43,251 bases of DNA. Source: Bacteroidota bacterium (lineage in GTDB: Bacteria; Bacteroidota; Bacteroidia; Bacteroidales; Dysgonomonadaceae). Below are positions 7,934 through 15,709 of this stretch, piece after piece. A program made the position numbers and the translations under genes. Position 1 is the stretch's first letter. Each line of letters begins with the position of its first letter. The stretch spans positions 1-43,251 of the forward strand of contig JAEZZZ010000041.1 of NCBI GenBank assembly GCA_023418255.1, in the 5' to 3' direction. The notes below the pieces were generated by a model, which saw only the letters and a list, made by a program, of their open reading frames with translations, was not told where the DNA came from and ran no database searches.

Positions 7934-8908
7934 TTACTGATGATTTGAAAAGTATTTCATAAACTGAACACGTTCATAGAGGGAGGGGCTCACCGTGTTG
8001 GTATAATTGAGTTTTCCTTTAAAATCATCAATCGAAGAATAGTTGTTTTGCTGCATCCATTCTTCGATACACAATAGCATGTTCCCGACAACATCGGTGC
8101 CCTGTTCGTAAAGCACGCTGCAAAGTTGTGTCGCGGATGCTCCGGAAAGAATAGCTTTGATGACATCTTCCCACGAGTGCAGACCATAGGAGCATGTTAT
8201 TTCGATATCAGGGACTCTACCCGATACGATGGCTGTCCAACGCAATGTGTCGCTGATATCGGCCGGGTGGCTAAACACCGGACCCGACACAATCTCCATC
8301 TTGTTGATGTCGATATCCAATTGGTAAAACCGATTGAACAACACGACACCGTTTAAACCTTTTGCTTTTAGTTTGGCAATAATACCTGGAAGATTCCCAA
8401 TGTTTTTTGCCATTTTTATAACGATAGGAATATGGATATTTTTTTTCAGTTTTTTTATAATGTCCAGATAAGATTTTTCAAGATAAGAATCTTCGTATTC
8501 ACCCGCGTTTAGCGTGAAGACGTTCAGCTCGATGGCGTCGGCTCCTGCCTCTTCAATTCGTTTGGCGAATTCAACCCATTGTGCCGCTTTATAACAATTG
8601 ACACTGGCAATTATCGGAATGGAACATTCCTCTTTGGCCGTGTGAATCACTTCGAGGTATTTATCCACGTGATTCATCTTTACATAGGCGTTGATATAAT
8701 CCGCCGCTTCGGGATAATTAGATGTGGCTGAGAGACTTTCTGAGTGATTTTCGATTTGCTCTTCAAATAGCGATTTTAATACCACTGCTCCAACGCCTGC
8801 ATTTTCAAGCGTTTTTATTTTCTGTGCCGTATTTGTTAAGCCGCTGCTTCCGGCTATGAGTGGATTTTTTATTTTCAGTCCGGCATACGTTGTTTCTAAG
8901 TTCACCAT
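7934..8908 (-). CDS. dihydroorotate dehydrogenase-like flavoprotein
   Basis: A 324-residue TIM-barrel protein of the FMN-dependent dihydroorotate/dihydropyrimidine dehydrogenase family. It begins with the family's LKIKNPLIAGSSGLT segment and contains the ELN motif, IPIVIKMAKN and a C-terminal phosphate-binding region around SGASATQLCSVL. In true class 1 enzymes a cysteine (class 2: serine) in the NxSCPN loop is the catalytic base. Here the loop reads ELNVFTLNAG, with Thr132 in place of that Cys and no proline. It is therefore probably not the pyrimidine-pathway pyrD but the uncharacterised DHOD-like paralogue found in many Bacteroidetes and cyanobacteria; the substrate is unknown. It lies upstream of oxyR on the same strand, 74 nt away. 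Confidence 0.8.
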   Translation of the reverse strand: MVNLETTYAGLKIKNPLIAGSSGLTNTAQKIKTLENAGVGAVVLKSLFEEQIENHSESLSATSNYPEAADYINAYVKMNHVDKYLEVIHTAKEECSIPIIASVNCYKAAQWVEFAKRIEEAGADAIELNVFTLNAGEYEDSYLEKSYLDIIKKLKKNIHIPIVIKMAKNIGNLPGIIAKLKAKGLNGVVLFNRFYQLDIDINKMEIVSGPVFSHPADISDTLRWTAIVSGRVPDIEITCSYGLHSWEDVIKAILSGASATQLCSVLYEQGTDVVGNMLLCIEEWMQQNNYSSIDDFKGKLNYTNTVSPSLYERVQFMKYFSNHQ

Positions 8909-8943
8909 GAGTCAATATATGTTTTTCAAAATTTATATTACAA

Positions 8944-8951
8944 CAAAAATA
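8944..8951 (-). promoter_or_regulatory. -7 box upstream of the DHOD-like gene
   Basis: TATTTTTG on the minus strand matches TAnnTTTG and lies about 35 nt before the start codon. Only a weak -33 match is visible. Confidence 0.4.
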
Positions 8952-9011
8952 GACAATTTAATTCATAAAAAACGAACGTTGTACAGAAAATGTAGTGAAA
9001 ACGTGTTTTTC

Positions 9012-9674
9012 TTACCGATTTCCAAAAATAAGTGTGCCTACTCTCAGCATTGTACTGCCTTCTTCAATAGCAATCGGATAATCTCCCGACATGCCCATCG
9101 ATATTTCACAAAAGCGAGGATTGTCAGGAAAATGTTGCTCCTTAAATTCATCAAAAAGTGATTTGAGTTGTTTGAACTCTGCGCGTATCTGTGCTTTGTC
9201 ATCGGTGAATGTTGCCATTCCCATTACGCCACAAAGCTCTACGTGTGTGCAGTTTCGCCATGTCTCTTCGGCAAGAAACCGGCGGCACTCATCGGTGGAA
9301 AATCCCGATTTGGTTTGCTCGTCGGCTATATGAATTTGCAGCAAGCAGGGAATCGTACGATTATTGGCAGCTCCTTGTTTCTCTATCTCGCGCATCAATC
9401 GTGCACTGTCCATACTATGAATGAGCGACACAAACGGTGCGATGTATTTCACTTTGTTGCGCTGCAAATTTCCAATGAAATGCCACTCAATGTCGCTCGG
9501 TAATTCCGGATGTTTTTGTGTGAGCTCTTGCACGCGACTTTCACCAAAAATGCGTTGTCCGGCATCGTAGGCTTCGCGAATGGTTTCAATGGTGTGAAAC
9601 TTTGAAACGGCTACTATCTTTACATCTTTTGGAACAGATTCACGCAATGATTTTATGTGCGATGTGATGCTCAT
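9012..9674 (-). CDS. yggS: YggS/PLPBP family pyridoxal-phosphate homeostasis protein
   Basis: A 220-residue PLP-binding protein of the YggS/YlmE/PROSC family, which buffers free pyridoxal 5'-phosphate and affects amino-acid metabolism without a known catalytic activity. PLP-binding Lys25 lies in VAVSKFHT; further family motifs are the AGQRIFGESRVQE, WHFIGNLQRNK, MGMATF and SMGMSGDYPIAIEEGSTMLR blocks. The last is the PLP phosphate-binding region. Length matches the family. Its start overlaps the stop of the DUF4494 gene by four bases, so the two are translationally coupled. Confidence 0.93.
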   Translation of the reverse strand: MSITSHIKSLRESVPKDVKIVAVSKFHTIETIREAYDAGQRIFGESRVQELTQKHPELPSDIEWHFIGNLQRNKVKYIAPFVSLIHSMDSARLMREIEKQGAANNRTIPCLLQIHIADEQTKSGFSTDECRRFLAEETWRNCTHVELCGVMGMATFTDDKAQIRAEFKQLKSLFDEFKEQHFPDNPRFCEISMGMSGDYPIAIEEGSTMLRVGTLIFGNR

Positions 9675-10129
9675 TGATTTGTGCCCTCTCTTTCTGTTTC
9701 TGACGCTTTGTATGGAAATACATCCATGATGGCTGTCTCTATGATGGAAACAAAGGTGTAGTCAATCATCGTGGTTTTCATTTCTTGCTCTACAATATCA
9801 ATTGCCTCTTTCAACTCCGATGCTTGCACCAACATGGTTACGGCTGTTTTTTTTTCTGCTCCGCTTTTTTCGTCCAATGTGATGAAGTTTAGCTTTGCCT
9901 TATAATATCGGTCGCCCGTTTCGTTGAAAAATGTTTCAGCAAATTTTACTCTCTTTATATCGGAAATGGAAAATTCGCCGCTGATGAATGGGTTCATCTC
10001 TTCAATTATTCTTTTTTCTGCTTCGGTAAATGAAAGAGCATCTATTAAATAGGGTTCCGTCACGGTTTTTTGAACACCTGTGTCTAACATTTTATCATAC
10101 CGAACTTTACATTCAAACCAACTGTACAT
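9671..10129 (-). CDS. DUF4494 domain-containing protein
   Basis: A 152-residue cytoplasmic protein that matches the Bacteroidetes family DUF4494: it begins MYSWFECKVRYDK and contains the TEPYLIDALSFTEAE and MNPFISGEF blocks. The family has no established function. There is no signal peptide or membrane segment. It overlaps yggS by four bases (ATGA), an arrangement that suggests joint expression; any functional link to PLP homeostasis is inference only. Confidence 0.8.
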   Translation of the reverse strand: MYSWFECKVRYDKMLDTGVQKTVTEPYLIDALSFTEAEKRIIEEMNPFISGEFSISDIKRVKFAETFFNETGDRYYKAKLNFITLDEKSGAEKKTAVTMLVQASELKEAIDIVEQEMKTTMIDYTFVSIIETAIMDVFPYKASETEREGTNQ

Positions 10130-10327
10130 ATTTATATTTTTTGAAAATTTATAGTGCGAAAATACGTAAAATATATGAAAGAATGAATTTTATTTTCCAT
10201 TCATCGCCTTATATTTTTATGTAGAGACCATTTTTCGGGGTTGATGTACAGACAAAATCAATATTTTACATGCAAAATCGAACTATCAAACATTTCTATT
10301 GTTATCATCAGTAAAGAAGAAAACACA

Positions 10328-10879
10328 ATGAAAAAAGCACTTTTAATAGTAGATGTTCAAAATGACTTCTGTCCCGGCGGGACATTAGGGGTGAAAAATG
10401 GCGATAAAATCGTCCCGGTTATTAATGGAATTATGGACTCGTTTGACGAGGTTATTTCGACACAGGATTGGCACCCTGAGCATTCTGTCCATTTCGACAA
10501 ATGGCCCGTGCACTGTGTTGCCGGCACATTTGGAGCATTGCTTCATGCCGGTTTGGCGCAAGACAATATAACATTGAAGCTCTTCAAGGGAACGGATAAC
10601 AAAGACGATGGCTATTCTGCTTTTCAAGCGACAAATGTTTCCCTTGTCGATTATTTGAAAGAAAAAAATGTGCATGAACTGTTTGTCTGTGGCTTAGCAA
10701 CAGACTATTGTGTGAAAGCATCCGCTATTGATGGCTGTGCCGAAGGATTTCATACCTATGTGATTACGGATGCGGTTGCCGCTGTCAATCTCAAACCCGA
10801 CGATGGCAAAAGGGCACTTCGTGAAATGGAAGAGAATGGCTGCATGTTGATTGAGGCTTCAGAAGTGTGCCGAAAATAA
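10328..10879 (+). CDS. pncA: nicotinamidase (PncA), isochorismatase-like hydrolase
   Basis: A 183-residue enzyme that deamidates nicotinamide to nicotinic acid for NAD salvage. The catalytic triad is visible as D9 (VDVQNDFCPGG), K86 (LFKGTD) and C127 (GLATDYCVKAS). Metal ligands are D47 and H49 in TQDWHP and H62 in WPVHC. I chose the ATG at 10328 rather than an upstream in-frame start because homologues begin with this KKALLIVDVQ strand and an A/G-rich stretch (aaagaag) sits about 10 nt before it. The gene is alone and converges with the epimerase gene. Confidence 0.93.
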   Translation: MKKALLIVDVQNDFCPGGTLGVKNGDKIVPVINGIMDSFDEVISTQDWHPEHSVHFDKWPVHCVAGTFGALLHAGLAQDNITLKLFKGTDNKDDGYSAFQATNVSLVDYLKEKNVHELFVCGLATDYCVKASAIDGCAEGFHTYVITDAVAAVNLKPDDGKRALREMEENGCMLIEASEVCRK

Positions 10880-10969
10880 AAATTCTATTATAGGTTTTGC
10901 TTTTCGGCTTTTTCTTGCAATGTGAGTTTTGAGAACGGTGCTGATGTGTCGAATGATAATTTTGCCACG

Positions 10970-12127
10970 TCACTTTGTCGTAAACAGCAATTTTCGTGTT
11001 GGTTGCACGCCGATTCCCGGCTTATCGGGTGCGATAATTTTCCCCTTTTCGAGCGTAGCACCAGAAAAGCAGTCATTGGCAATAAGCAGCGCGCCATCTA
11101 AGTCGGCAAAATCCATTCCGGAATATAATTGTGCGGCTGCCGATATAGCACACGATGTTTCCGTCATGCAGCCCATCATCACTTTCATCCCCAGTACATG
11201 CGCCACATTACGCATTTTCCAAGCCTCGCGCATTCCGGTGCATTTCATCAATTTGATATTGATTCCGGAAAATACGCCTTTCAGTCGTGTCACATCCGAA
11301 AGTCGTTGAATCGACTCGTCGGCAAATATGGGAAGCGGGCTTTCTTCCGTAAGCCACGCGATATTGTCGAAGTCGTCTTTCGGCATCGGTTGTTCTACCA
11401 TCACGACACCTTTTTCTTTCAACCAAGAAATCATATCCAATGCCTGTTGGCGCTCTTTCCATCCTTGATTGGCATCAACGGCCAACGGTAAGTCGGTAAC
11501 CGAACGGATGGCTTCTATCATCCGCCTGTCGTGCGTTCCGCCTACTTTTATTTTCAAAATATTAAAACGTCCGAGTGCCTCTTTTGTCTTTTCGCGCACC
11601 ACTTCGTCGCTGTCAATACCGATAGTGAATGTCGTGTTCGGAACGTTCATCTTGTTCAGTCCGTATATCTTATGCCACGGCGCGCCGATTATTTTTCCGA
11701 CCAAATCGTGCAACGCGATATCTACAGCGGCTTTGGCGGCCGTGTTGTTGATGGCAATGTTGTCCACATATTCCAGGATTTCTTCTATTTGACAAGGTTC
11801 GGAAAACCCTGATAAATCTACTTTTTTTAGAAATTCAATAACCGATGCTTGCGTTTCGCCCAAGTAGGGCGGGAGGGATGCTTCACCGTAGCCACACAAT
11901 CCGTCGTATTCGATTTTTGTAAGCACTACGGGAGTGGTTTTTCGCGAAAAACCGGAGATTGTGAATACGTGATTCAGTTGCAAATCGTAGGGTAGCCAAG
12001 AGAGTTTCATTTTGCCGGATGATGATGTGAGTTTTTTGTTTACGCTTGCCATGTGTATTTTTGGCGAGACAAGTGCCACGCCCGCCATTGTGGAAGTCTT
12101 GATAAATTGACGTCTGTTTTGCTTCAT
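10970..12127 (-). CDS. dipeptide epimerase (L-Ala-D/L-Glu type) with Tat signal
   Basis: A 385-residue enolase-superfamily enzyme of the muconate-lactonizing subgroup, most like L-Ala-D/L-Glu epimerases that recycle murein peptides. Catalytic features visible: KIK in ILKIKVGGTHD (acid/base lysine), metal ligands in VDANQGW, EQPMP and FADES, and the second lysine in GINIKLMKCTG. The N-terminus starting at the ATG at 12127 is a twin-arginine signal, NRRQFIKTS followed by a hydrophobic stretch (MAGVALVSP). Export by Tat is thus likely, unlike the cytoplasmic E. coli enzyme. An alternative start at 12172 would overlap the upstream gene and bury the Tat motif 20 residues in. The NlpC/P60 gene directly upstream (28 nt) could supply its L-Ala-D-Glu substrate. 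Confidence 0.85.
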   Translation of the reverse strand: MKQNRRQFIKTSTMAGVALVSPKIHMASVNKKLTSSSGKMKLSWLPYDLQLNHVFTISGFSRKTTPVVLTKIEYDGLCGYGEASLPPYLGETQASVIEFLKKVDLSGFSEPCQIEEILEYVDNIAINNTAAKAAVDIALHDLVGKIIGAPWHKIYGLNKMNVPNTTFTIGIDSDEVVREKTKEALGRFNILKIKVGGTHDRRMIEAIRSVTDLPLAVDANQGWKERQQALDMISWLKEKGVVMVEQPMPKDDFDNIAWLTEESPLPIFADESIQRLSDVTRLKGVFSGINIKLMKCTGMREAWKMRNVAHVLGMKVMMGCMTETSCAISAAAQLYSGMDFADLDGALLIANDCFSGATLEKGKIIAPDKPGIGVQPTRKLLFTTK

Positions 12128-12155
12128 GGATTCTTTCTGTTTTTGTCGTAAAATC

Positions 12156-13334
12156 TTATTGATAAAACTCATTATTTAGAATTTCATCGATTCCTTTGTT
12201 GTTTACCTCGCCGATGATGCGTTTTGTGCGTAAATAGCGGTTGGTGTTATACTCATCATAAAGCGCATCGTTGGCATCGAAACTGCTTATGCGCACATAA
12301 TCCGAAGCATGAATAAAACGTTTATTGCCGATATAAATTCCCACGTGTACCACACGTTCGCGTCCATTATTTTCTTTGTCTTTTTCGCCAAAAAAGACCA
12401 AATCGCCCGGCAATGCATTCTCAAAATCGCCTTTTTCGTCGATTAGTTTTCCATATCGCACTTGCTGTGACGCGTCACGTGCCAAGATGATACCGTGCAG
12501 AAAATAAACGGTTTTGGTGAATCCGCTGCAATCGACACCTTTTGTGGATGTTCCGCCCCAGAGATACGGTATGCCCATAAATTGTTTCGCGGTATGCACG
12601 AGGCTTTCGCCGGTGAGTTGAATATCGTTGAGCCATGTGTTTAAAGATTTGGCGTCGTTTTTGGAAATATAGGCTTTACGTTTATCTGGATAAACGACAT
12701 GGAAAAAATCGGGTGTCTCATTCTTTACAACTAGCATATCCCCGGCCACCAAATCGGAAATAGGAGACGAATTTACATCTGATTTCGAATATGCCTTTGC
12801 GTTAAAGGCTGTTACAATTATTTGTGGTTGTTTTAAATAGTGTTGAAGCGCGCTTTTTGATATTGGTTGAATCGAACCGTTTATCCAACCAATATATTTA
12901 TCTGGCGTTTGAACGCGTCGCCATTCGCCCTCTTTTTCCAAAATACGTACGGGCGTTCCCATCAATATTTGTGATACAAGTTCGGATGAATATTTTTTGT
13001 CTGAGCGAATTGTGCCGACCGAGTTGTACGCAATTCCCCATATTTCATCGCCCAATGCCTTGTCGGGCAGCAGCAAGATTTTATCTTTAACGTCTATGCC
13101 GCGCTTTTGTATTTCAGATATCAACTTATTATATGCTAGTTTGCTTGTCGTTTTACCCGTTAGAATGAGCGAATTGTTTTGTTGTGTGCCTTCTATGTCA
13201 AATAGTTCGACTCGTCCATCGGATGCAAACTCTTTTTTTATATTTTTTATAAGCTGTTCAAAATCTTGGTTTTGTCCCATAATTAACAATGTTGAAACGA
13301 CGAAACTAATCAATAAAAATACTCTTTTTTTCAT
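12156..13334 (-). CDS. SH3-domain NlpC/P60 endopeptidase (murein peptide hydrolase)
   Basis: A 392-residue secreted cysteine peptidase. A signal peptide (KKRVFLLISFVVSTLLIMG) is followed by an N-terminal domain, bacterial SH3-like domains (around residues 105-155 and 160-230) and a C-terminal NlpC/P60 domain. The catalytic triad is C269 (GVDCSGF), H330 (VVHVGIYIG) and H342 (RFIHASDY). The domain order resembles Bacillus YkfC, which cleaves the gamma-D-Glu-diamino acid bond and releases L-Ala-D-Glu. The dipeptide epimerase gene follows, as in the Bacillus ykf cluster, supporting a murein-peptide breakdown role. It is the first gene of this pair. Confidence 0.88.
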   Translation of the reverse strand: MKKRVFLLISFVVSTLLIMGQNQDFEQLIKNIKKEFASDGRVELFDIEGTQQNNSLILTGKTTSKLAYNKLISEIQKRGIDVKDKILLLPDKALGDEIWGIAYNSVGTIRSDKKYSSELVSQILMGTPVRILEKEGEWRRVQTPDKYIGWINGSIQPISKSALQHYLKQPQIIVTAFNAKAYSKSDVNSSPISDLVAGDMLVVKNETPDFFHVVYPDKRKAYISKNDAKSLNTWLNDIQLTGESLVHTAKQFMGIPYLWGGTSTKGVDCSGFTKTVYFLHGIILARDASQQVRYGKLIDEKGDFENALPGDLVFFGEKDKENNGRERVVHVGIYIGNKRFIHASDYVRISSFDANDALYDEYNTNRYLRTKRIIGEVNNKGIDEILNNEFYQ

Positions 13335-13532
13335 TCTTTTTCTTTTTTCTGCTAAAAAACAGACCGAAGATACAATTTTTTACTCAATAATGGTGCATCA
13401 TGGATAATAAAAAAGACTTCTTTTTCAAAGCCGGTCTCAATGACTTTAATCAAGCAGGATTCCGACAACGCATTGTCACTTGATGGATGTTTAACCCGTT
13501 ATATTGTTATTTTTCAAATCGTACCGTTCCTT

Positions 13533-14867
13533 TTATTGCAATGAAATTCGGATGCCGGCGTTGAGCCCAAAACATAGCGGACTCTCTGTTCGCATACTGA
13601 TGGGCTGTTGATGGTCAAGATAATATTGCAATTGAGGCTCAACAAACAACTTGATTTTCGGATTTATGGAATAGTTGAAGCCGATGCCTCCCTCCATTGA
13701 TGTCTGAATGCCCGATATTGAACCACCTGTTTTTTGTTTGGTCAAACCGTTGCTGTTTTCCAAAGTATAAAGGGCATAAATACCTTTTTCAATGCTGCCG
13801 CCTGCCACCAGATAAAGGCTTTTTCCATGATGTTGCCATACAGTATATTTTAAGTGCAGCGGTACACCTACATAGTGCAACTGCATTGTTCCATGCGTTG
13901 AACTCTTTCTGCCAAATTTTGATAACAAGTAAGTGTATCGAACACCGGTTAGTACGCTCCACCGATTGTTGACCGGAATCTCTGCCATCACGCTCAACGA
14001 TAGGGGGGGAAGAAACATTTTATCCGATAGATTTAATAAATCGGATACGATATTCGCCTCTTCTTTCGAATGCGTATCGCCAAGAAAAGGAGGTTTGTTA
14101 GAAAGCTCGCCTTCGTTTTCAAAAAACTTATTCTGTGTTTGTGAGGGTAAGATGCCGGGCGCGCTGCTGTTCATCGCGGCTAATATGTTAATATTTTTTC
14201 GTCCCTTTTTCTTCTGAAAATGACTGTTTGTGCTTGCGACAAGCGTTTTTTGATTCTTTTGCTCTTTATTTAAATTGATATTTTGGAGCTTTTGTTTTTG
14301 CGAAGAAGAACTGTTTGTGCTTTTTTTCGTTGTTGTTTGATCCTCTTTTGTGATGGAGTCATTCTTTGTTTTGTTTAAGATGGCGTTTGTTTTTTTATTC
14401 TTTTCGAATTGTGTTAAATTTTCTTCTTCCCCGGTCTTAGAAAACGATGTCAAAAGCGTTTTTGTTGCTCTTTCATCTGTTGCTTTGTTGTTAGTTTTTT
14501 TTGATTTCAAACTGCTTTCTATTGTGGTGACATGAATTTTTTTTTCAATGCTTCTGATATCGTTTTTTTTTGATAAATCTGAATCAACTATCTTTTTTTC
14601 CAGGAGTTTATGTTCTGTTTCCGAAATTAATGGTGTATGATTAACGGGAGCAGGTTTTAATATCAGAAACAGCGCAATCAAAATTGCCGCCGCGATGGGA
14701 ATGCTCCATTTTAACAATGAGACAATTGGTTTGCGCCGCGAGTTCACTCGGCTATCGATAGCATTCCACATAGAATCGCTTATCGGGTGTTCACAATGCT
14801 CGATTTTGTTGCGTACAGCGAGCGAAAAATCATCCAATGTGTCCATATTTCGACTATTGTTTTGCAT
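13533..14867 (-). CDS. anti-sigma-like protein with inner-membrane helix and C-terminal outer-membrane barrel (Dma-like)
   Basis: A 444-residue protein with an unusual architecture. Residues 1-51 are a short cytoplasmic region (MDTLDDFSLAVRNKIEHCEHP...MWNAIDSRV) typical of proteins next to ECF sigma factors. Residues 52-70 form one hydrophobic helix (IPIAAAILIALFLILK). About 80-280 is a low-complexity Lys/Asn/Ser/Thr/Gln-rich linker without domains. About 290-444 is a series of amphipathic beta strands (SVLTGVRYTYLLSKFG, YVGVPLHLKYTV, LFVEPQLQYYL, GLNAGIRISLQ) like the eight-stranded PF13568-type barrel. It fits the dual membrane-spanning anti-sigma factors (Dma) described in Bacteroides thetaiotaomicron. 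Its start overlaps the ECF sigma gene by 14 nt. An OM porin-family label would miss the N-terminal part. Confidence 0.7.
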   Translation of the reverse strand: MQNNSRNMDTLDDFSLAVRNKIEHCEHPISDSMWNAIDSRVNSRRKPIVSLLKWSIPIAAAILIALFLILKPAPVNHTPLISETEHKLLEKKIVDSDLSKKNDIRSIEKKIHVTTIESSLKSKKTNNKATDERATKTLLTSFSKTGEEENLTQFEKNKKTNAILNKTKNDSITKEDQTTTKKSTNSSSSQKQKLQNINLNKEQKNQKTLVASTNSHFQKKKGRKNINILAAMNSSAPGILPSQTQNKFFENEGELSNKPPFLGDTHSKEEANIVSDLLNLSDKMFLPPLSLSVMAEIPVNNRWSVLTGVRYTYLLSKFGRKSSTHGTMQLHYVGVPLHLKYTVWQHHGKSLYLVAGGSIEKGIYALYTLENSNGLTKQKTGGSISGIQTSMEGGIGFNYSINPKIKLFVEPQLQYYLDHQQPISMRTESPLCFGLNAGIRISLQ

Positions 14868-15402
14868 CTGATTTCGTTGTTAAAATAGCTACTTTCTCCT
14901 GCAAGAGACGTCGTGCTCTAAAGAACTGAGAGCGTGAAGTGCTCTCCTCAATATGCAGCATAGTGGCAATCTCGCGATGCGAAAAACCTTCAATGGCAAA
15001 CAGGTTGAAAACTGTGCGATAGGCCTCCGGAAGCTCGGCGATACACTCCAACAAATCGTTTGCCGCAAGGGTATCTATGGCATCAACAGCATCCGATAAA
15101 TCGTTTGAATAATCAAGCAGAACCTCTTTTTCCATCTTTCTTTTTTTGCTTCGCAAAAATTCCAACGCGACATTTACAAAAACCTTACGTATCCAACCGC
15201 CAAAAGCTCCTTCACCCGAAAATTGCTCAATCTGTGTGAACACTTTAATAAATCCTTCTTGCAATACGTCTTTTGCATCCTCTTCATTGCCTACATAACG
15301 TATGCAGAGTGCCATCATGCGTGATGCATATTGATTATACATCTCTCGCTTTGCCGATAATTTTCCGCGCTTACAATCGGTTATTAAACGATACTCTGAC
15401 AT
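14854..15402 (-). CDS. ECF-type RNA polymerase sigma factor
   Basis: A 182-residue sigma-70 family protein with region 2 at about 20-90 (YNQYASRMMALCIRYVGNEEDAKDVLQEGFIKVF) and region 4 at about 125-175 (LPEAYRTVFNLFAIEGFSHREIATMLHIEES), joined by a short linker; region 3 is absent, as in ECF factors. It is expected to be held inactive by the product of the overlapping downstream gene and to direct envelope-related genes; the regulon cannot be read from this window. I found no -7 box of the housekeeping type just upstream, which would be consistent with autoregulation but does not show it. Confidence 0.93.
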   Translation of the reverse strand: MSEYRLITDCKRGKLSAKREMYNQYASRMMALCIRYVGNEEDAKDVLQEGFIKVFTQIEQFSGEGAFGGWIRKVFVNVALEFLRSKKRKMEKEVLLDYSNDLSDAVDAIDTLAANDLLECIAELPEAYRTVFNLFAIEGFSHREIATMLHIEESTSRSQFFRARRLLQEKVAILTTKSDAKQ

Positions 15403-15709
15403 AGGTTGCCTGCTGATTCTTTATCTATATGATGATTTGAAAAGGTAAAATGTTGCATAAAGGTGGGTTTTTCCATTTTTTCTTTTATGAATTGTGAATA
15501 ATGGATTTAGAAATAGATGTACACCTCTATTTTTCAATTATTTGTATGAGATATGCGTGGCATGCTTAAATTTAATAAAAGTATATTCCCTCTCAATGAA
15601 ATGAACACAAAACATCAGTGTGTCGTATGTTTTATTCATGAAAGAGAATATAAAGATATTATCAAACGCTGATTTGTTCGTAAATGATATAGACCCGAAT
15701 AAAAGAAGT
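15403..15709. other. intergenic region between guaB end and ECF sigma start
   Basis: About 300 nt without a supported gene. It must hold the ECF sigma promoter on the minus strand, which I cannot place. A 7-bp hairpin lies at 15511-15532 and an 8-bp hairpin at 15696-15716 overlaps the guaB stop codon; the latter could be a weak guaB terminator but lacks a T run outside the stem. Confidence 0.4.

Noticed and set aside
8992..8999. Reverse-complement copy of the TTCACTAC motif upstream of the DHOD-like gene
   Set aside because: It is a single 8-mer without a partner 21 bp away; about one such match is expected by chance in this much sequence.
15511..15532. Small hairpin with 7-bp stem in the ECF sigma upstream region
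   Set aside because: Short and A/T-rich; no T run or conserved context to call it a terminator or small RNA.
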